DNA from: Warburgia ugandensis
Lineage: Eukaryota; Streptophyta; Magnoliopsida; Canellales; Canellaceae
Assembly: GCA_035236585.1 (NCBI GenBank)
Contig: CP141127.1
Coordinates: 67,561,495 to 67,625,494 of the forward strand
Direction: 5' to 3'
DNA length: 64,000 nt
Shown here: positions 25,431 to 37,216 of the stretch, piece after piece
Position numbering within the stretch: the stretch's first letter is position 1
How the letters are laid out: each line of letters opens with the position of its first letter
Translations under genes and position numbers: made by a program
The notes under the pieces: model-generated
The model's input: the letters and a program-made list of their open reading frames with translations, nothing else
The model's database searches: none
Told to the model about the DNA's origin: nothing

Positions 25431-25914
25431 TGTTATCAAGAAGGTGGAAGTTATTATAAGAGGTGGCTGGATGCAGGACATAGATTCAACGTGTTGAATC
25501 TTTCGTAGCTAACTTGGTGGTAAAATCTACCATAATAGAGAGAATCCTTCAAGTATAAAAGGATGAGACCAAGATGCAAGCATTGGTTGAGAAACCAAGT
25601 TTCACTTGAGAAGTAAATGGTAGTGGGAGAATACATAGAAGATTGGTGGTACTAGCAAACTGGGACTTGAGGCAAAAGATTTTCAAAGAGGCACACCAGT
25701 CATGATATACTATTCATCTAGGTGGAACAAAGGTGTACCAGGATTTGAAGAAGAAATTTTGGTAGAACGACATGAAAAATGATGTCGGGGAATGTGTGGA
25801 AAGATGGTTAACATGTTAGTAGGTTAAGGCCAAGCATCGGAGGCTAGTGAGACTATTATAGCCCTTCAAGTTTGTAAGTGGAAGCGGGATCACATCACTG
25901 TGAACGTCATAGTA
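25430..25914 (+). pseudogene. G2 integrase, N-terminal part
   Basis: Reads ...LVVLANWDLRQKIFKEAHQS, YTIHLGGTKVYQDLKKKFW and VERWLTC..VKAKHRRL, which is the zinc-binding H2C2 segment of gypsy integrase, then the approach to the catalytic core (WKRDHIT...). It stops at the CACTA C2 insertion. The frame holds several stops. Confidence 0.85.
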
Positions 25915-25929
25915 CACTACTACAGTGAG

Positions 25930-26215
25930 TAATTTTTAAGATAGTTAAAAAGTTATCTTATATCTAGCCATCTTACAAAATAAAGAAAATATAAGATGGC
26001 TTATATTAAATAAAGTATAAGATGGTTTTTCAAAACCATCTTATAAATTTTAAAAAATATAATACAGTTTTTGAAAAACCATCTTCTGTTTTTCTTTATT
26101 TTATAAATATTTTCCAAAATTTGTAGGACAGTTTTTGAAAAATCATCTTCTATTCTATTTAATATAAGACAAAAACCAAACAACCTAATTTCAGTTATCC
26201 TCATATAACTTGTGT
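25930..26215. repeat. C2 left subterminal inverted repeats
   Basis: Repeated AAGATGGTTTTTCAAAACCATCTTATA and variants in both orientations, forming several hairpin-capable pairs. They match the array at the other end of C2. Confidence 0.88.
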
Positions 26216-28617
26216 TAGAAGTATTTTGGGAGTTCCCATAAATAAGAATTGGTTTTGAGTGTGCAAGGATGCTTCACTTAAATATTCAAAAAAATGAATC
26301 TCAAATAGGATAAAAATCATAAGAATATGTACATATGAATATACTTGCAATGATCAAGGAACTAAGTTCCCTTATGGATTTTCCTAGTGTTTTAGAATAA
26401 TTAATCCTAGTAATAAATAAAACCATCAAGATTTCCAATGCCTAGTATATAGTTCTTTTCTATCATACTGACTGAACCACAATGGGTACAACTAAGAAAA
26501 GGATTGATATTACATGTAGGCTTACGAACAACTTTACAAAGGATCTAAAAGAGAAAGTACATGATATTTACTTGTAGTTAGATTAGAGAAAACTTGCATT
26601 GTAAGCTCAACAAGGAAACCACCTATTAGATAGTAAGGAAATATAACATTTTCTTGAAACAGCAGTCTGCCACAAAGGGAACAAGACACTTAACAATCAT
26701 TTAAAAGAATTCAATTGCAACCAATATAATGCATTAATTAATGCAAACAACAATAACAACAAAGTGATGATGTCAATAAGGTACATTGTTATAAATGAAT
26801 TATAATGAAAACTAAAGACATAATATGGATAAGTTGTTCTAGCCAACAGCTAACATTGAATTCAAGACAGATGTTCAAAGACTTCGTTGGAAGCATATGG
26901 AACTGTTTGAAACCACATACTGCTAAGTAACTATTTTCAACTTGCTCCCAAGATGTTTCTATGGTGTCATGATTTAGACCCTATATTTGTCCCATTCTAG
27001 CTTATACTGGCAGAATAACCCTTTTATGCTTGCCATAAAGTATGTATGCAAGCTCAAGCTTTAGTTTTCACTTTTCTACCTCTATTAGAAAGATAGGAAT
27101 TCTGAAAAAGTTGACACATACACTTGATACAATACTATTCATGACCATTATAAGGGTGGAATAAGGACGCAACAAGGATAAGAGAATTATCTATGGTGCA
27201 GTTTCAATAAGAAAAATAATGAAAGCTACTAACAAGAGTGCTTATTTGGTTTATCAAGTACACCAAATATAGATACCTAATAAAGAATATCTAAGGGTCA
27301 ATGAGTTTGTTAAATTGTATGGACAAGATTGATATTTCATTTAATGTGATTTTTTTTAAAACTTATAGTGCAAAGTTAGAAGAAAGTCCAAAAGAATTTA
27401 AAATTTAATTGTCAGTTCCAGGTTATATATAATACAATAACAAGACAGTCTCAATTGGACCCTACATCTATGTCCAAAGTAATAATTTCTATGTTAAAGT
27501 AGCCTTTTAAGTAATTATAGAATGATAAGACACATAATATGCACACAAATATTACTGAAGGAGAGACATACAAAAAGAACAACTTATCCTGGACATGATT
27601 GTCCTGCTTTAAGAAATCTCCCTAAGCCTACTTTGACCACAAGGATTGTACTTGAGATTTAACTTATCAAAATGATGGAAGTAGTCTTGTCTGCATGAAC
27701 ATCTAACATCAAAATTTAGGTAATAACTAATTCAAAGAAATAGAATCAAATTATGATGATTAATATCTTAAGATAAAAAAGAAAAAGAAAGATTGTCAAA
27801 ACCTAAATGCAAAAGCAAATCGCATACTTCTTAGTCAAATCCAAGCTCTCCAAAACTTCTCTCAATGATAAATATGTCCCATTTTGGAATATCACAACCT
27901 AAATATAAGGATGTGGAAATAGAGAGATTCCAACATTAGCAATACCAAAGCTTTAGGAAGAGACAATCTATAGCCACCCAAGAAAAGATTAAAAGTGCAT
28001 GAGTAAGCTATCCACATTGAGTACCTCATCAAGTTCTTTCCTCGTTCAGGCATGATTAAATTGCTAACTTTGGCCACTAAGTTCAATGACTTTCCAATGG
28101 AAACTTTCAATGAAACTTAGTATCTAACACAATTTGACAACAGGAATCTAATGCTATAGTTATATTTCAACAAAAACTAACCAATGGTGAGATATTCAAT
28201 TTCAAACATCCATTGTTCACCAACCCATGCAACAATACTTATTAAGCTTCTTCAATGAAATTCAACAATTTAAAGTTCGACTTCTCACTAAAAAATGATA
28301 TAAAACTCTTCCTAACACAAATTAGAACATAATCAATGCTTTGGATCAATAAAAAATACAATAAATTAAATAAAAATGCAAGTTTAAAACATAAGCAAAA
28401 TATTGTTCCTATTCACACAAACAACAACAAGTAGTAGATTTTAAGCTTTTTGCTAGATGCCTCTTTGAATGAAAATTGAAACTTTAAAGCTTGGGTCATT
28501 TTATTCTCAATGTCTTCTATCCAGCACTATCAATTTTAAAGATTTCTATTGATTGCCAAAGTGGAAAATCATTCACAAAGTGTTCTTGAAAAACTGAAGC
28601 ATGCACATAAGAAAATC

Positions 28618-28620
<3 letters not shown>
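26216..28620. other. C2 interior, unassigned
   Basis: AT-rich sequence with no recognised transposase. The longest plausible frame is on the minus strand (27,892-28,110, 72 codons, a hydrophobic middle). I cannot match it to a family; it may be chance or part of a captured gene. Confidence 0.4.

Positions 28621-28622
<2 letters not shown>

Positions 28623-28692
<70 letters not shown>
28623..28692. repeat. (GA)n microsatellite in C2
   Basis: About 35 GA units. Confidence 0.97.
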
Positions 28693-28693
<1 letters not shown>

Positions 28694-28784
28694 CTACATA
28701 AAGGGAGAAAAGCCCTAGATGGATGATGATAAGCAAGGTGGGACACACGTGTTCTCTTTCCCTGTCACTCTTTCCTATTCTCTT

Positions 28785-28816
<32 letters not shown>

Positions 28817-28988
28817 TTCTTCTTCTTCTTCTCCTTCTTCTTCTTCTTCTCTCCCTTCACTCACCTTGCATTGGGTAGCAAAGGGTTCTTGACGGTGACT
28901 CACAAGGTAGGGCGTGTGCATGTTCTCTCTCTCTCTCTTTCCTCTTCTTCTTCTTCTTCTTCTTCTTCTTCTTCTTCTTCTTCTTCTC
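28785..28988. repeat. Two (CTT)n microsatellites in C2
   Basis: CTT runs at 28,785-28,853 and 28,923-28,988, the second preceded by CT repeats. Frames here are low-complexity (poly-Arg, poly-Lys or poly-Glu) and are not genes. Confidence 0.95.
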
Positions 28989-29059
28989 TTGGGTTTTGAT
29001 ATCAATAAGAGGGAGGGTTTTGATTTTATTTGATTTTCTACTGGACGAGGGGAGGGAGT

Positions 29060-29605
29060 TTATATATTGCACTCACAATATAGGATGGTTCATGAATAAC
29101 CGTCTCATATTTCCTATATATTTTGCTATATATATAGGATATTTTTCAAAAATTGTCCTATATCCTACTTATAATGTGAGATGATTATTCGAAAACTATC
29201 CTATATTCTTCATAGATATCACTCTCTTCCTCTCTCCGGCCATAATTTTATTTGAGTAACATAATATGGTTTCTAAAAATCATTTTATAAAATTTCACAT
29301 TATATGATAGTTATCACAAAAATCATCTTATAAAAAATTTGTATAAGACGATTTTCAAAAAATCATCTTATAAAATTTTACATTATAAGATAGTTTCCTA
29401 AAATCATCTTATAAAATCTAACTTTATAAGATTGTTTTCAAAAACTATCTTATATAAATTTTTTATATGTAGTTTTTTGAAAACCACCTTATAATGTGAA
29501 GTTTTTTAAGATGGTTTTCAAAAACTATCTTTTATTATTTTTAATAAGATGATTGTGTTAGCCATCTTTTTTTAGTCATCTTATGAAACCCCAATTTTAG
29601 TACTG
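29060..29605. repeat. C2 right subterminal inverted repeats
   Basis: At least ten copies in both orientations of a motif like TAAGATGGTTTTCAAAAACTATCTTAT, ending at the terminus. The array is longer than at the left end. Confidence 0.88.
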
Positions 29606-29608
29606 GTG

Positions 29609-30375
29609 GGTTTACCCAAAACATCAATTGCACATGATATGAACTACATGATAATACATTGGTAGACAAAATCAATGCATTTTCTTCCCATTCAACAGAA
29701 CTAGCCTACAAATAAGTTGGGTCAATTGTACATCGAACAGATTGTAAGTTTGCATAGGATACCAATTCCAACAAAGATAGCTAGTTTAATTCTCAATTCT
29801 GGAAAAGTGTACAGGAGTCTTTAAGATCGTTGCTAATTTATAGTATTTCCTTTCATCCTTAGATAGATGGTTAGTCTAAGAGAATGATCCAAACACTAGA
29901 GGACATGTTGAAGTGAAGCTGGGATGAAAAAGTCTACTTTTGATTGTGTTTATATATAGCAACAATTTCCACTCAAGCATTGGTATGGCTACATATGAGG
30001 CTTTATATAGGAGACCCTATTGTTCACCAACATGCTAGAATGAGATTAGTGAGAACAGAATTATCTACGTTGAGTTAGTGGAACAATGTACAAACGAAAT
30101 GAGGCTTATTAGCAACGGACTCCTTGCAGCTTAGAATAGGCAGAAAAGTTATGCTAACAAGGGGTGTAGAGATTCCGAATTCGAGGTAGGCGACCAAGTA
30201 TTTCTAAAAGTTTCACCAACCAAGACAGGATTGAAGGCTGCAGAACAAGAAGATTCCCTTAACTAAATTCCTTTGATATAATCACTCGATCAAAGAAGCC
30301 ACATGGGAGCTAGAGTCATATATGAGTTAAATATCCTAATCTATTTGATAATTGAGGTTGAGAGGAATATTGAGG
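29609..30375 (+). pseudogene. G2 integrase, C-terminal part, and remnant of pol C-terminus
   Basis: Resumes as GLPKTSIAHDMNYMIIHW, TKSMHFLPI, LYIEQIVSLHRIPIPTKIAS and, after frame breaks, MIQTLEDML, IGMATYEALYRRPYCSP and NRQKSYANKGCRDSEFEVGDQVFLKVSPT: the integrase core and C-terminal domain. The segment that normally follows (GKL.PR..GPFEI... to the chromodomain) is largely deleted. A final SIKEATWELESYMS at about 30,287-30,330 is the end of the chromodomain region. Confidence 0.87.
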
Positions 30376-30385
30376 ATGAATTCCT

Positions 30386-30399
30386 TGAAGGGGTAATAA
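30386..30399 (+). other. G2 polypurine tract
   Basis: TGAAGGGGTAATAA immediately before the 3' LTR start TGTAATATCC. It follows an EDEFLEG reading, as in G1. Confidence 0.8.
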
Positions 30400-30639
30400 T
30401 GTAATATCCTAAAATTTTGTATCCTTTTTATAATCAATAGAAATCCAGAGCTTATTTAGAATTTAAAATTTGAGACCTCTACTAATGAATAAAGCTTGGA
30501 GAGAGCTATCTAACAATAATAAGATAGCTCAAATCGAGGGACAAAATAAGATTTTTTGTTGATAACAGCATTGCTTTCCAAATTTAGATCCAAAATGTGT
30601 GATGGTGGACACACTTATCTAATAATATGCCCCAAAAAA

Positions 30640-31077
30640 ACCAAGGCCGAGCACATAGAGCAACAAGTTTTTACTGGAAAGTGTTTCAAGAAAAAGAACT
30701 TAGCATGGAGCATCTCAGAGGAAGATGATCAATTGGAGTGCAAAAACGTAGATTTATTCCATTTACCATTGATCCACAATAATACCTTTGTTACCGTGAC
30801 AAATGCTAGTGGGAATAAAAAATCGGGGACTCTACGGGTTGTTTGAAAAAAAATCAAAGGGTGGTTGAAAGGAACTACTTCTTGTAAGAAAAAGAAAATA
30901 GTAATCTTGAGAGAAGGTTATACCTTTGCTAAGTGTAAGACAAGTGAAGGAGTATGTGATCAATCTCAAATTATGTACATCCACAATGTGACCCAACTTC
31001 CACATAATGGATGTTGGCTCCCTAGGAAACATTGTGTTCAAATAGTTCCAAAACTGAAGTTCTTCATTTTCACTTGA
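30640..31077 (+). pseudogene. Mitochondrial ribosomal protein S11 (uS11m) fragment inside the G2 LTR
   Basis: One frame reads ...FTGKCFKKKNLAWSISEEDD..., then LPLIHNNTFVTVTNASGNKK, an in-frame TGA at 30,844-30,846, KKIKGWLKG, KKKKIVILREGYTFAKC, QIMYIHNVTQLPHNGCWLPR and KHCV. NNT(F/I)VT(V/I)TD..GN and the PHNGCR.P(R/K)..RV C-terminus are hallmarks of ribosomal protein S11, and the upstream part resembles plant mitochondrial S11. About 40 family residues between the two halves are missing. The sequence is absent from the paired 5' LTR, so it arrived after or during G2's insertion. No intron remains visible. Whether it is a processed pseudogene or a captured fragment is open. Confidence 0.83.
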
Positions 31078-31377
31078 CAACAATTCTGGAAAAAAGATAC
31101 ATATTATAGATAATATTAAGATGCCTTACTATGGTAAGAGGTCTTTCAGGCAAACCTTAGAAGAAGACACTTTAGTTGGTTTGGAATGTTTAAGAAATCA
31201 GAATATAGATGGAATTAGTGATTATATTCAAGTATAATCTAAGAATTAAAGCATAGGAAATCTTAACTTAGGAAATAAGAGCTTGAGATAATCTGTATTG
31301 ATGCAAAATACAAAGAAAACCCAAATCAAATGGGAAATAGACAAAGATTCCTCATATAAGTGGGACATATTGGGCTC

Positions 31378-31379
<2 letters not shown>

Positions 31380-31462
<83 letters not shown>
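31380..31462. repeat. (GA)n microsatellite, G2 3' LTR
   Basis: About 41 GA units, homologous to the 13-unit tract at 16,107-16,133. Confidence 0.98.
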
Positions 31463-31464
<2 letters not shown>

Positions 31465-34147
31465 AGGAGATGCCTCCCCTTGCAACTTGGAAAAAGGTAA
31501 TTTGAGACGATAAATGCAAAAAGAAGTGAGGGAAAATCTCAAAAGGAAGGGCAAAAAATCCATCACTAAGGTAGTTGAATCTGTGCTACCAAGTTTTTCT
31601 CATTTTCCTATGGTTTAAAGATCAAATATTGGTGTTTTCCTTAAATATGAACCATTGAATGTTTTAGGTGTTTCCATGATCTAAGATATATGTTTTCGAG
31701 CATGTTTTCCTTGGATGTCTTTACACTCTCCACTATAGAAGATCTTGGATTGAAATTTTAAGATTGAATTTTTGCAGGAATTAAGTTGTGTGCCTCATCT
31801 AATAATTCTATTTCATATGTTGTATGAATTATTCTCAAATGTGATCTTGTACTCATATGTAGTTGCCTATAGAGTGTGCATGATCTTCTCTCAAAGAATA
31901 GCCTGAACTTGGGAAATTTTCATGAGTCTATCTTTAGCAATCAACTCATGTTAGCAGTGTATATTCCAATTGAAATGCTATGGTTGATTTTTGTACATAT
32001 AGAAGCATTTTCATAATTTAACAACATTATTTGATGGTTAGATGGAATGATGTAATTGAGGAAGCTTGTGCATGATCCATGTATACTATTTATCATGTTG
32101 AGTGCTTTTATTTCTAAAGGAGTTGTGCCATATAGTTTGCATCTGAGAGACAGTCAGAGATGGCATTTTGATTATAAAATAAAATAGTGCATAGCATTTT
32201 CACCTACGCAATAGATATGGGATGGTGCACATAGTTATGATTAGTAAATGGCTTTTAAACACATGAAAAGCATTACTAGTATGATCTTTTGTTATCAAAG
32301 TCTTGGTTTGTAAATAGATTTTATGTGCTACTGATGTTTTCTTTTAGCATGTAATTAAACATGGTGCATGGTTTAAATGGATAGCTACAATTGGCACTAT
32401 TAAAAGATCAAGTTGATTGGCTAGATAATACCCCATGAGGATGACAATTTTATAGTTGAATTATACTTGTAATAATAGGTTATTCAGGGACCATTTGTAT
32501 TGGTTCCTTGTATGATTTTTACCCCTATGTGATGAAGGGATTTTCTAGCATGAGAACTATAGAAGTGAGTGATTTTCTAAGTTCAAAAGCTCTGCATGAT
32601 TTCTCGTAGTTTTAGTATGAGGTTTTATTTTGAAATTTCATCATTTGCATAAAATTGATGTTTTATCTATTATAGTTTTTTGAAAATACAAGTTTTTTTG
32701 TTTCCAAAAGATGAAGTAAAAAACTATATTTTTGCATGCTAAACTTGTTTTAGAAAGGAATGGTTTTTCTTTATTTTTAAAAATACATGGAAATCAAGAT
32801 TTGATAGAAATGATGTAAATAAGAATGGTTTTGATGTCCAAGAGGGATCCCTGAAAATGTGATTTTAAGCAAGCCAAATATACTGGCATAATATGGTTTT
32901 TGGAACTCTTTCAAATGAGATGTTTTACAAAAGTGGTTTTGGGGAGTATTGGTATTAGCAGGATTTTAGTTCTTGACAAATAAATGATTGTAAATCATAT
33001 ACTTGATGAGATTTTGAGATATGAGATATTGGGCATAGTGGAACCCTAGATATATGTTTTGGACAAGATAAAGTACCTAATGGAAATTATGCTAAGGGAT
33101 TGTTACAAGTTAGCCTCACGACCTCTTACCATAGATAGTGGAATGGTATCCAATACCAAAAAGTAGCAAATTTCTCGACTAGTAGTAAAGATTATAATAG
33201 GTGACTCACACCATCCTTTCGAGATAGTCTATAGGCCATCAGAATGTGGTCAAAGTTCCCCTAGGATAGCAATAGGAACGTGTTGCATTAAAGCTAGCAT
33301 GAGCATAGTGAGTCTCATAAGATTTCTAATTGAGCTCTCATGAGCTAGATTTTTTGTTCTGAAATAGAGCCTGAGATGCTCACTAGATGAGTACTTTTTA
33401 CCAATTGGTAAATGTACTGGCCAAGGTGTCAAAGTGTGAGAGATATTTGCTGGCTAGAGTGTCAATGTCATGGTTTTATCTAGCAATTATTTTAAGACTT
33501 TGATAATCGTAATTTACTTAACTTATCATATGTGATTATCTATGTATATTGATGATATAGAAATGCATGTGAATGTCTATAAATACAGAGCATGGAACAA
33601 CAACGATAAGATAGCTATATAATTTTATTAAATTGAAAAATATATTTTCAAAGCACGTGTGTGCTAGATGATGTGGTTTTTGAGTTTGCAGTCTAAGTTT
33701 ATCTACTAGATATGGTGTACACTCAACCTATAATAAAATTGTAAATCACTGGGGAACTTATAGGAGCAAGGAGTAGAGGAAATTGTTCACACCTTAGAGG
33801 ACAAAGTGAGGAATTGCCTTGATTAGAAATTCAAATCTGTTTTCAATTGACTGTTCATGAGATAAGGCATGAGATGTCAAACTTTGTGTTAATTGATGAT
33901 TACATTAATTATGTTGTTGGTGACTAATCCATCTTGTGCAGCTATATTATTTAAGCTTGTGATAGAACTTAAAGAGCTCAAACATGGGCCAATTTCTAAA
34001 AATAGCAAGTATTTTGGAAAGAAAAGCACTTGGGGTTTTTAGAAAATGTTTTTTCTAGAAAAAATATTTTCTGACTTTTTGTATTTCTAAATGTGGTTTT
34101 AGAAATACGGAACAATCCCACCATTGGAAAATAAATGTTTGAGAACA

Positions 34148-34351
34148 TTGTTAAGGGTTTAATTTTGGCCAAAATACCCTTAATTTAGCAATTAATTAGA
34201 TCATCTAACTCATCAATTTGATAATTTTTAGATAAAATATGAATTTTAGCTTAAATTAACTATCCAACCATTAATTGTCAGATTTAATGGTCAGATGATC
34301 ATCAAAGCTTATCATATGCTTAATGTATAGTCTAGATGACTCCAATATAGT
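34148..34351. other. Sequence between G2 LTR and inverted arm
   Basis: AT-rich with no recognised feature. It continues the left arm sequence but has no counterpart in the right arm, which is cut off by the LTR at 40,585. Confidence 0.45.
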
Positions 34352-35205
34352 CTTATGTTTTGCAGATCAAATAGATCGTGGTTTGGATGGCTAATTCTAT
34401 GGTGCAGATCAGTTGGATTGGATATTAAATGGCTCAAATTGTGCTGATTAGTGTCAAATCAAAAAATCAATGGTATCCAAACGGGCATTGAATGAACCAA
34501 ATCACTCACAAAGCAAGATGGGATCGTTTCCTAAAAGAAAAATAGTTCTAATTAGAGGAAAGGACATCATGGATAAGATTTCCTAAATAAAAGATCAACT
34601 TTGGAATGAAGAGGCATAATTAAAGGGGGTAAAAGTTTCCCAATCGGAAACTAACTCTTCACCATAAGGAAAGTGTAAGGGAAGCTGGGAGAAGGAAATT
34701 AGAAAGGCATCAAGGTTTTAAAAGGAGGAGGGCACTACTAGACCGAGACGATTTTTCTTTTACTATTTTCATCTATCCATTTGATTCCCTTTGTTCATCA
34801 TTTCTTTTGTATCTTATCTTTTACCGTGTTCCCTCTCCTCTTCTTCTTCTCCTTCACTACGCATCGTTCCCAGCATCACACAACCACCTCTCTCCTCCAC
34901 TGACAATGTTAATGAACTCCAGTCACTGATGCAGCCTGCTACTCCTTCCCTACTCACCTGTCTTTCTCCTACCCAGCTCCCTCTTCTCCACCTTGTTCTC
35001 CCCATGTTTCTATTAGCCCAACACCACCAAACTCTTCTATCCCTTCTCCTCAGCTCTTCCTCTCTTCTTCCCCTTCTTCTCACCATCCCCCTCTACCCAA
35101 GCCATGCTGCATCAAACCTCTAGCCACAACTGATCGTCCCCTCTACTACTCTGCCCCCTTCACCTCACCACACCATCTTTCCTATCCGCACAATTCCTAA
35201 ACAGC
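34352..35205. repeat. Left arm of large inverted duplication
   Basis: About 850 bp that recurs in reverse complement at 40,584-40,191 followed by 37,699-37,217. Matches include GATCAAATAGATCG, the stretch about 34,690-34,735, and the CT-rich block 34,790-35,120. The 110-codon frame there is low-complexity Ser/Leu/Pro and is not conserved in frame with the other arm, so it is not called a gene. Confidence 0.88.
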
Positions 35206-36104
35206 TCTGCCCACCCCCGCTCATCTCCCTCTCTATTTGATCACCAATCAACACACCTGCTAGACTACCCCATACCAACATTTCCCCCCCACCCACGTAT
35301 CTCCCAGTCATCTGCCTCCTTTCATCCTCTATGTCTCGGCTCTATCACCATCTTGACACAGCACTGATGTCATCTACCTACCACTAGCAACCCCCAATTC
35401 CTCTGTCATTCATCGCCACTATCTTTTCCTCTCCAACAACTCGCTATGTGCTCCTCTGCTTGTCACCCCTCTATCACACAAACCGGCTGGCAAGCATCAT
35501 CTTCCCCTATTCCTTTGAGTTTTTATGTTTTATGGGAAAAATAAAGAACTTTGGGTGAAAATTCCAATTTTTCCCATACCACAATAAATTCAATTACATT
35601 TTCATCCTGTTATTATTCTTATTTCTGTTTTGTTCTCTTCCTATTTTTCATATCTATGTTCTATGTTATTCCATGATTAATCTAGGAACTATTTTATCAA
35701 TCCCTATTTTAAATAAAGTCTAACCAAATCAATGGTTCTGCTTTAATAAACTAGATTTCTTCAATCTCTTGTCTGTTTCACATCCGATTTTCAATCAACT
35801 TCTAGATCTTGTTGTTAGGATATTTTATAGCTTGTTTGTCATTCCTAATCTTCAATCTGAGATTCAAAAATTAGATGTAAGTTGTTAAAACCCAAAATCT
35901 TTATCTAGACCAAATCATTGAAATTTTGAAGAATTTATCAAATCCATCTGTTGGATAATTAATGAGAAACATCAGAAAGATATTGATGAAGGACAATTGG
36001 GATTGAGATATCAGAATTGAAGAAAATGATGTGATCAAGCTAAGGAAGTGAATTTTTCTTCTTCTTCTTCTTCTTTTTGAAGAAAAACCCTAACTATATG
36101 ATGC
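35206..36104. other. Unassigned loop sequence
   Basis: C-rich (35,206-35,500), then AT-rich non-coding sequence between the inverted arms. No family recognised. Confidence 0.4.
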
Positions 36105-37015
36105 AACCTAATTTCTAGTTCTAAGCTAAATGATGCACAAATCCTAGTAAGCACTAATTAAGTAATGTCTTGATTATCTTTGTTTAGTGCATAAGTTGTA
36201 GCTTCTTAGACCTAGATCTAGACAGCACCTCTTTCTATCCAAATTTGACTACTAACCAGTTAGGATCTCCTAAAAAGTGGTTAATATAATCCTCATGTTA
36301 GGAGGCATTTAGACCTCAACTAACATCAACGGAGCGCATGAAAAAATCACTTGCATTTTAAGGCACCCACTATAACCACAGTGCTCAGAAGCCACTGGAG
36401 TAATAGCTAATCGCGTCCTTCAAAAAGGGTCCTATGAGTTGAATACCCTAAGTCTCTTTCTACTTAATTTTAAATTAATATTCAAGGGTTGGGATCGTAG
36501 CATACTAGGATGTTGATTGATTCCCAGGTGGACCAAGGAGTTGGTGGTGAAATCCAATCCTTATCTCATAAGGGTTCCTATGGAGCCCTCACTATCATTA
36601 ATTTCATTCCACCATAAAGAAAATAAATGTATAATGAAAAATAAAAGCAACCTATATGCTATCTAACCAACGTTAGATAGGTTCTCTGATGCAACAATCC
36701 TAAGTAAAGATGCAACAATTTATCAATGAATGATCCTAACCTATATGATCTATACTACCATCCAAATGCAAAACTAAACTAAATGCAAATTAAACTAAAA
36801 AGAAAGTTGAGGGACACTTACAGTGGGGTTTCTAATGAAGATCAAGTGTGGGCCCCCATGTCCCACACTTGCCTTGTATTATTACACCCATTTAAAATTA
36901 AAATTGAGATAATTACAAATTATAATGGGGCCTCACTAAAAGTTTCACTCCAAAATAAAAAGTCCTATTCCAGCAAAGCAAGGAAATCCTATTTAGTTGA
37001 TGAAGATCCACTTTC
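36105..37015 (-). repeat. Fragment of Athila/Tat-element leader (5' untranslated region)
   Basis: Colinear with 49,010-49,930 of element T3, for example the shared GTGTCTTGATTATCTT-like and TAGCTTCTTAGACCT blocks and the CAACAATCCTAAGTAAAGATG block. Orientation is the same as T3. No gag or LTR accompanies it, so it is a solitary fragment. Confidence 0.85.
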
Positions 37016-37216
37016 TAATTTCTCTTTTTTTCGAATTTCCTAAAACATAAAAATGTCAATAAGTACCAAATTCAAGAATTAGAGTGAGCATGCACTAAGA
37101 AAAATTGAAAAATGCACCTTAAATTGCCTAAAATACTAAAACAATGCTATCCCTAAAAAAAATTATTTTGATGAATTTCTTTTATTTTTTTGGATTTTTA
37201 ATTAAATTTTATGAAA

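Larger units (their letters stand above)
25915..29605. mobile_element. CACTA-type transposon C2 inserted in G2 integrase, non-autonomous
   Basis: The left end is CACTACTACAGTGAG. The right end, read inward on the minus strand, is CAGTACTAAAATTGGGG. The 3 bp duplication is GTA (25,912-25,914) and GTG (29,606-29,608). Removing the element rejoins a valine codon of the integrase segment V-(G-L-P), which supports the borders. Both ends carry many copies of a roughly 20 bp inverted motif (AAGATGGTTTTTCAAAACCATCTTAT). No transposase domain is recognised inside, so it is probably mobilised in trans. The inside is AT-rich with GA and CTT microsatellites. Confidence 0.85.
30400..34147 (+). repeat. G2 3' LTR, outer end missing, with insertions
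   Basis: Starts TGTAATATCCTAAAATTTTG, colinear with the 5' LTR. It is about 640 bp longer than the 5' LTR up to the GGTATCC point: most of this is the ribosomal S11 fragment (about 30,640-31,100) and an expanded GA tract. It ends in similarity near 34,147 instead of at the expected GAGTCACA. Confidence 0.87.

Noticed and set aside
27892-28110. 72-codon minus-strand frame in C2
   Set aside because: No family recognised; noted in the C2 interior entry but not strong enough to call as a gene.
28775-29072. Frames rich in Arg, Lys or Glu
   Set aside because: Translations of CTT/GAA repeats inside CACTA C2.
34791-35123. 110-codon Ser/Leu-rich frame that might be a secreted protein
   Set aside because: CT-rich sequence; the other arm of the inverted duplication does not preserve the frame.
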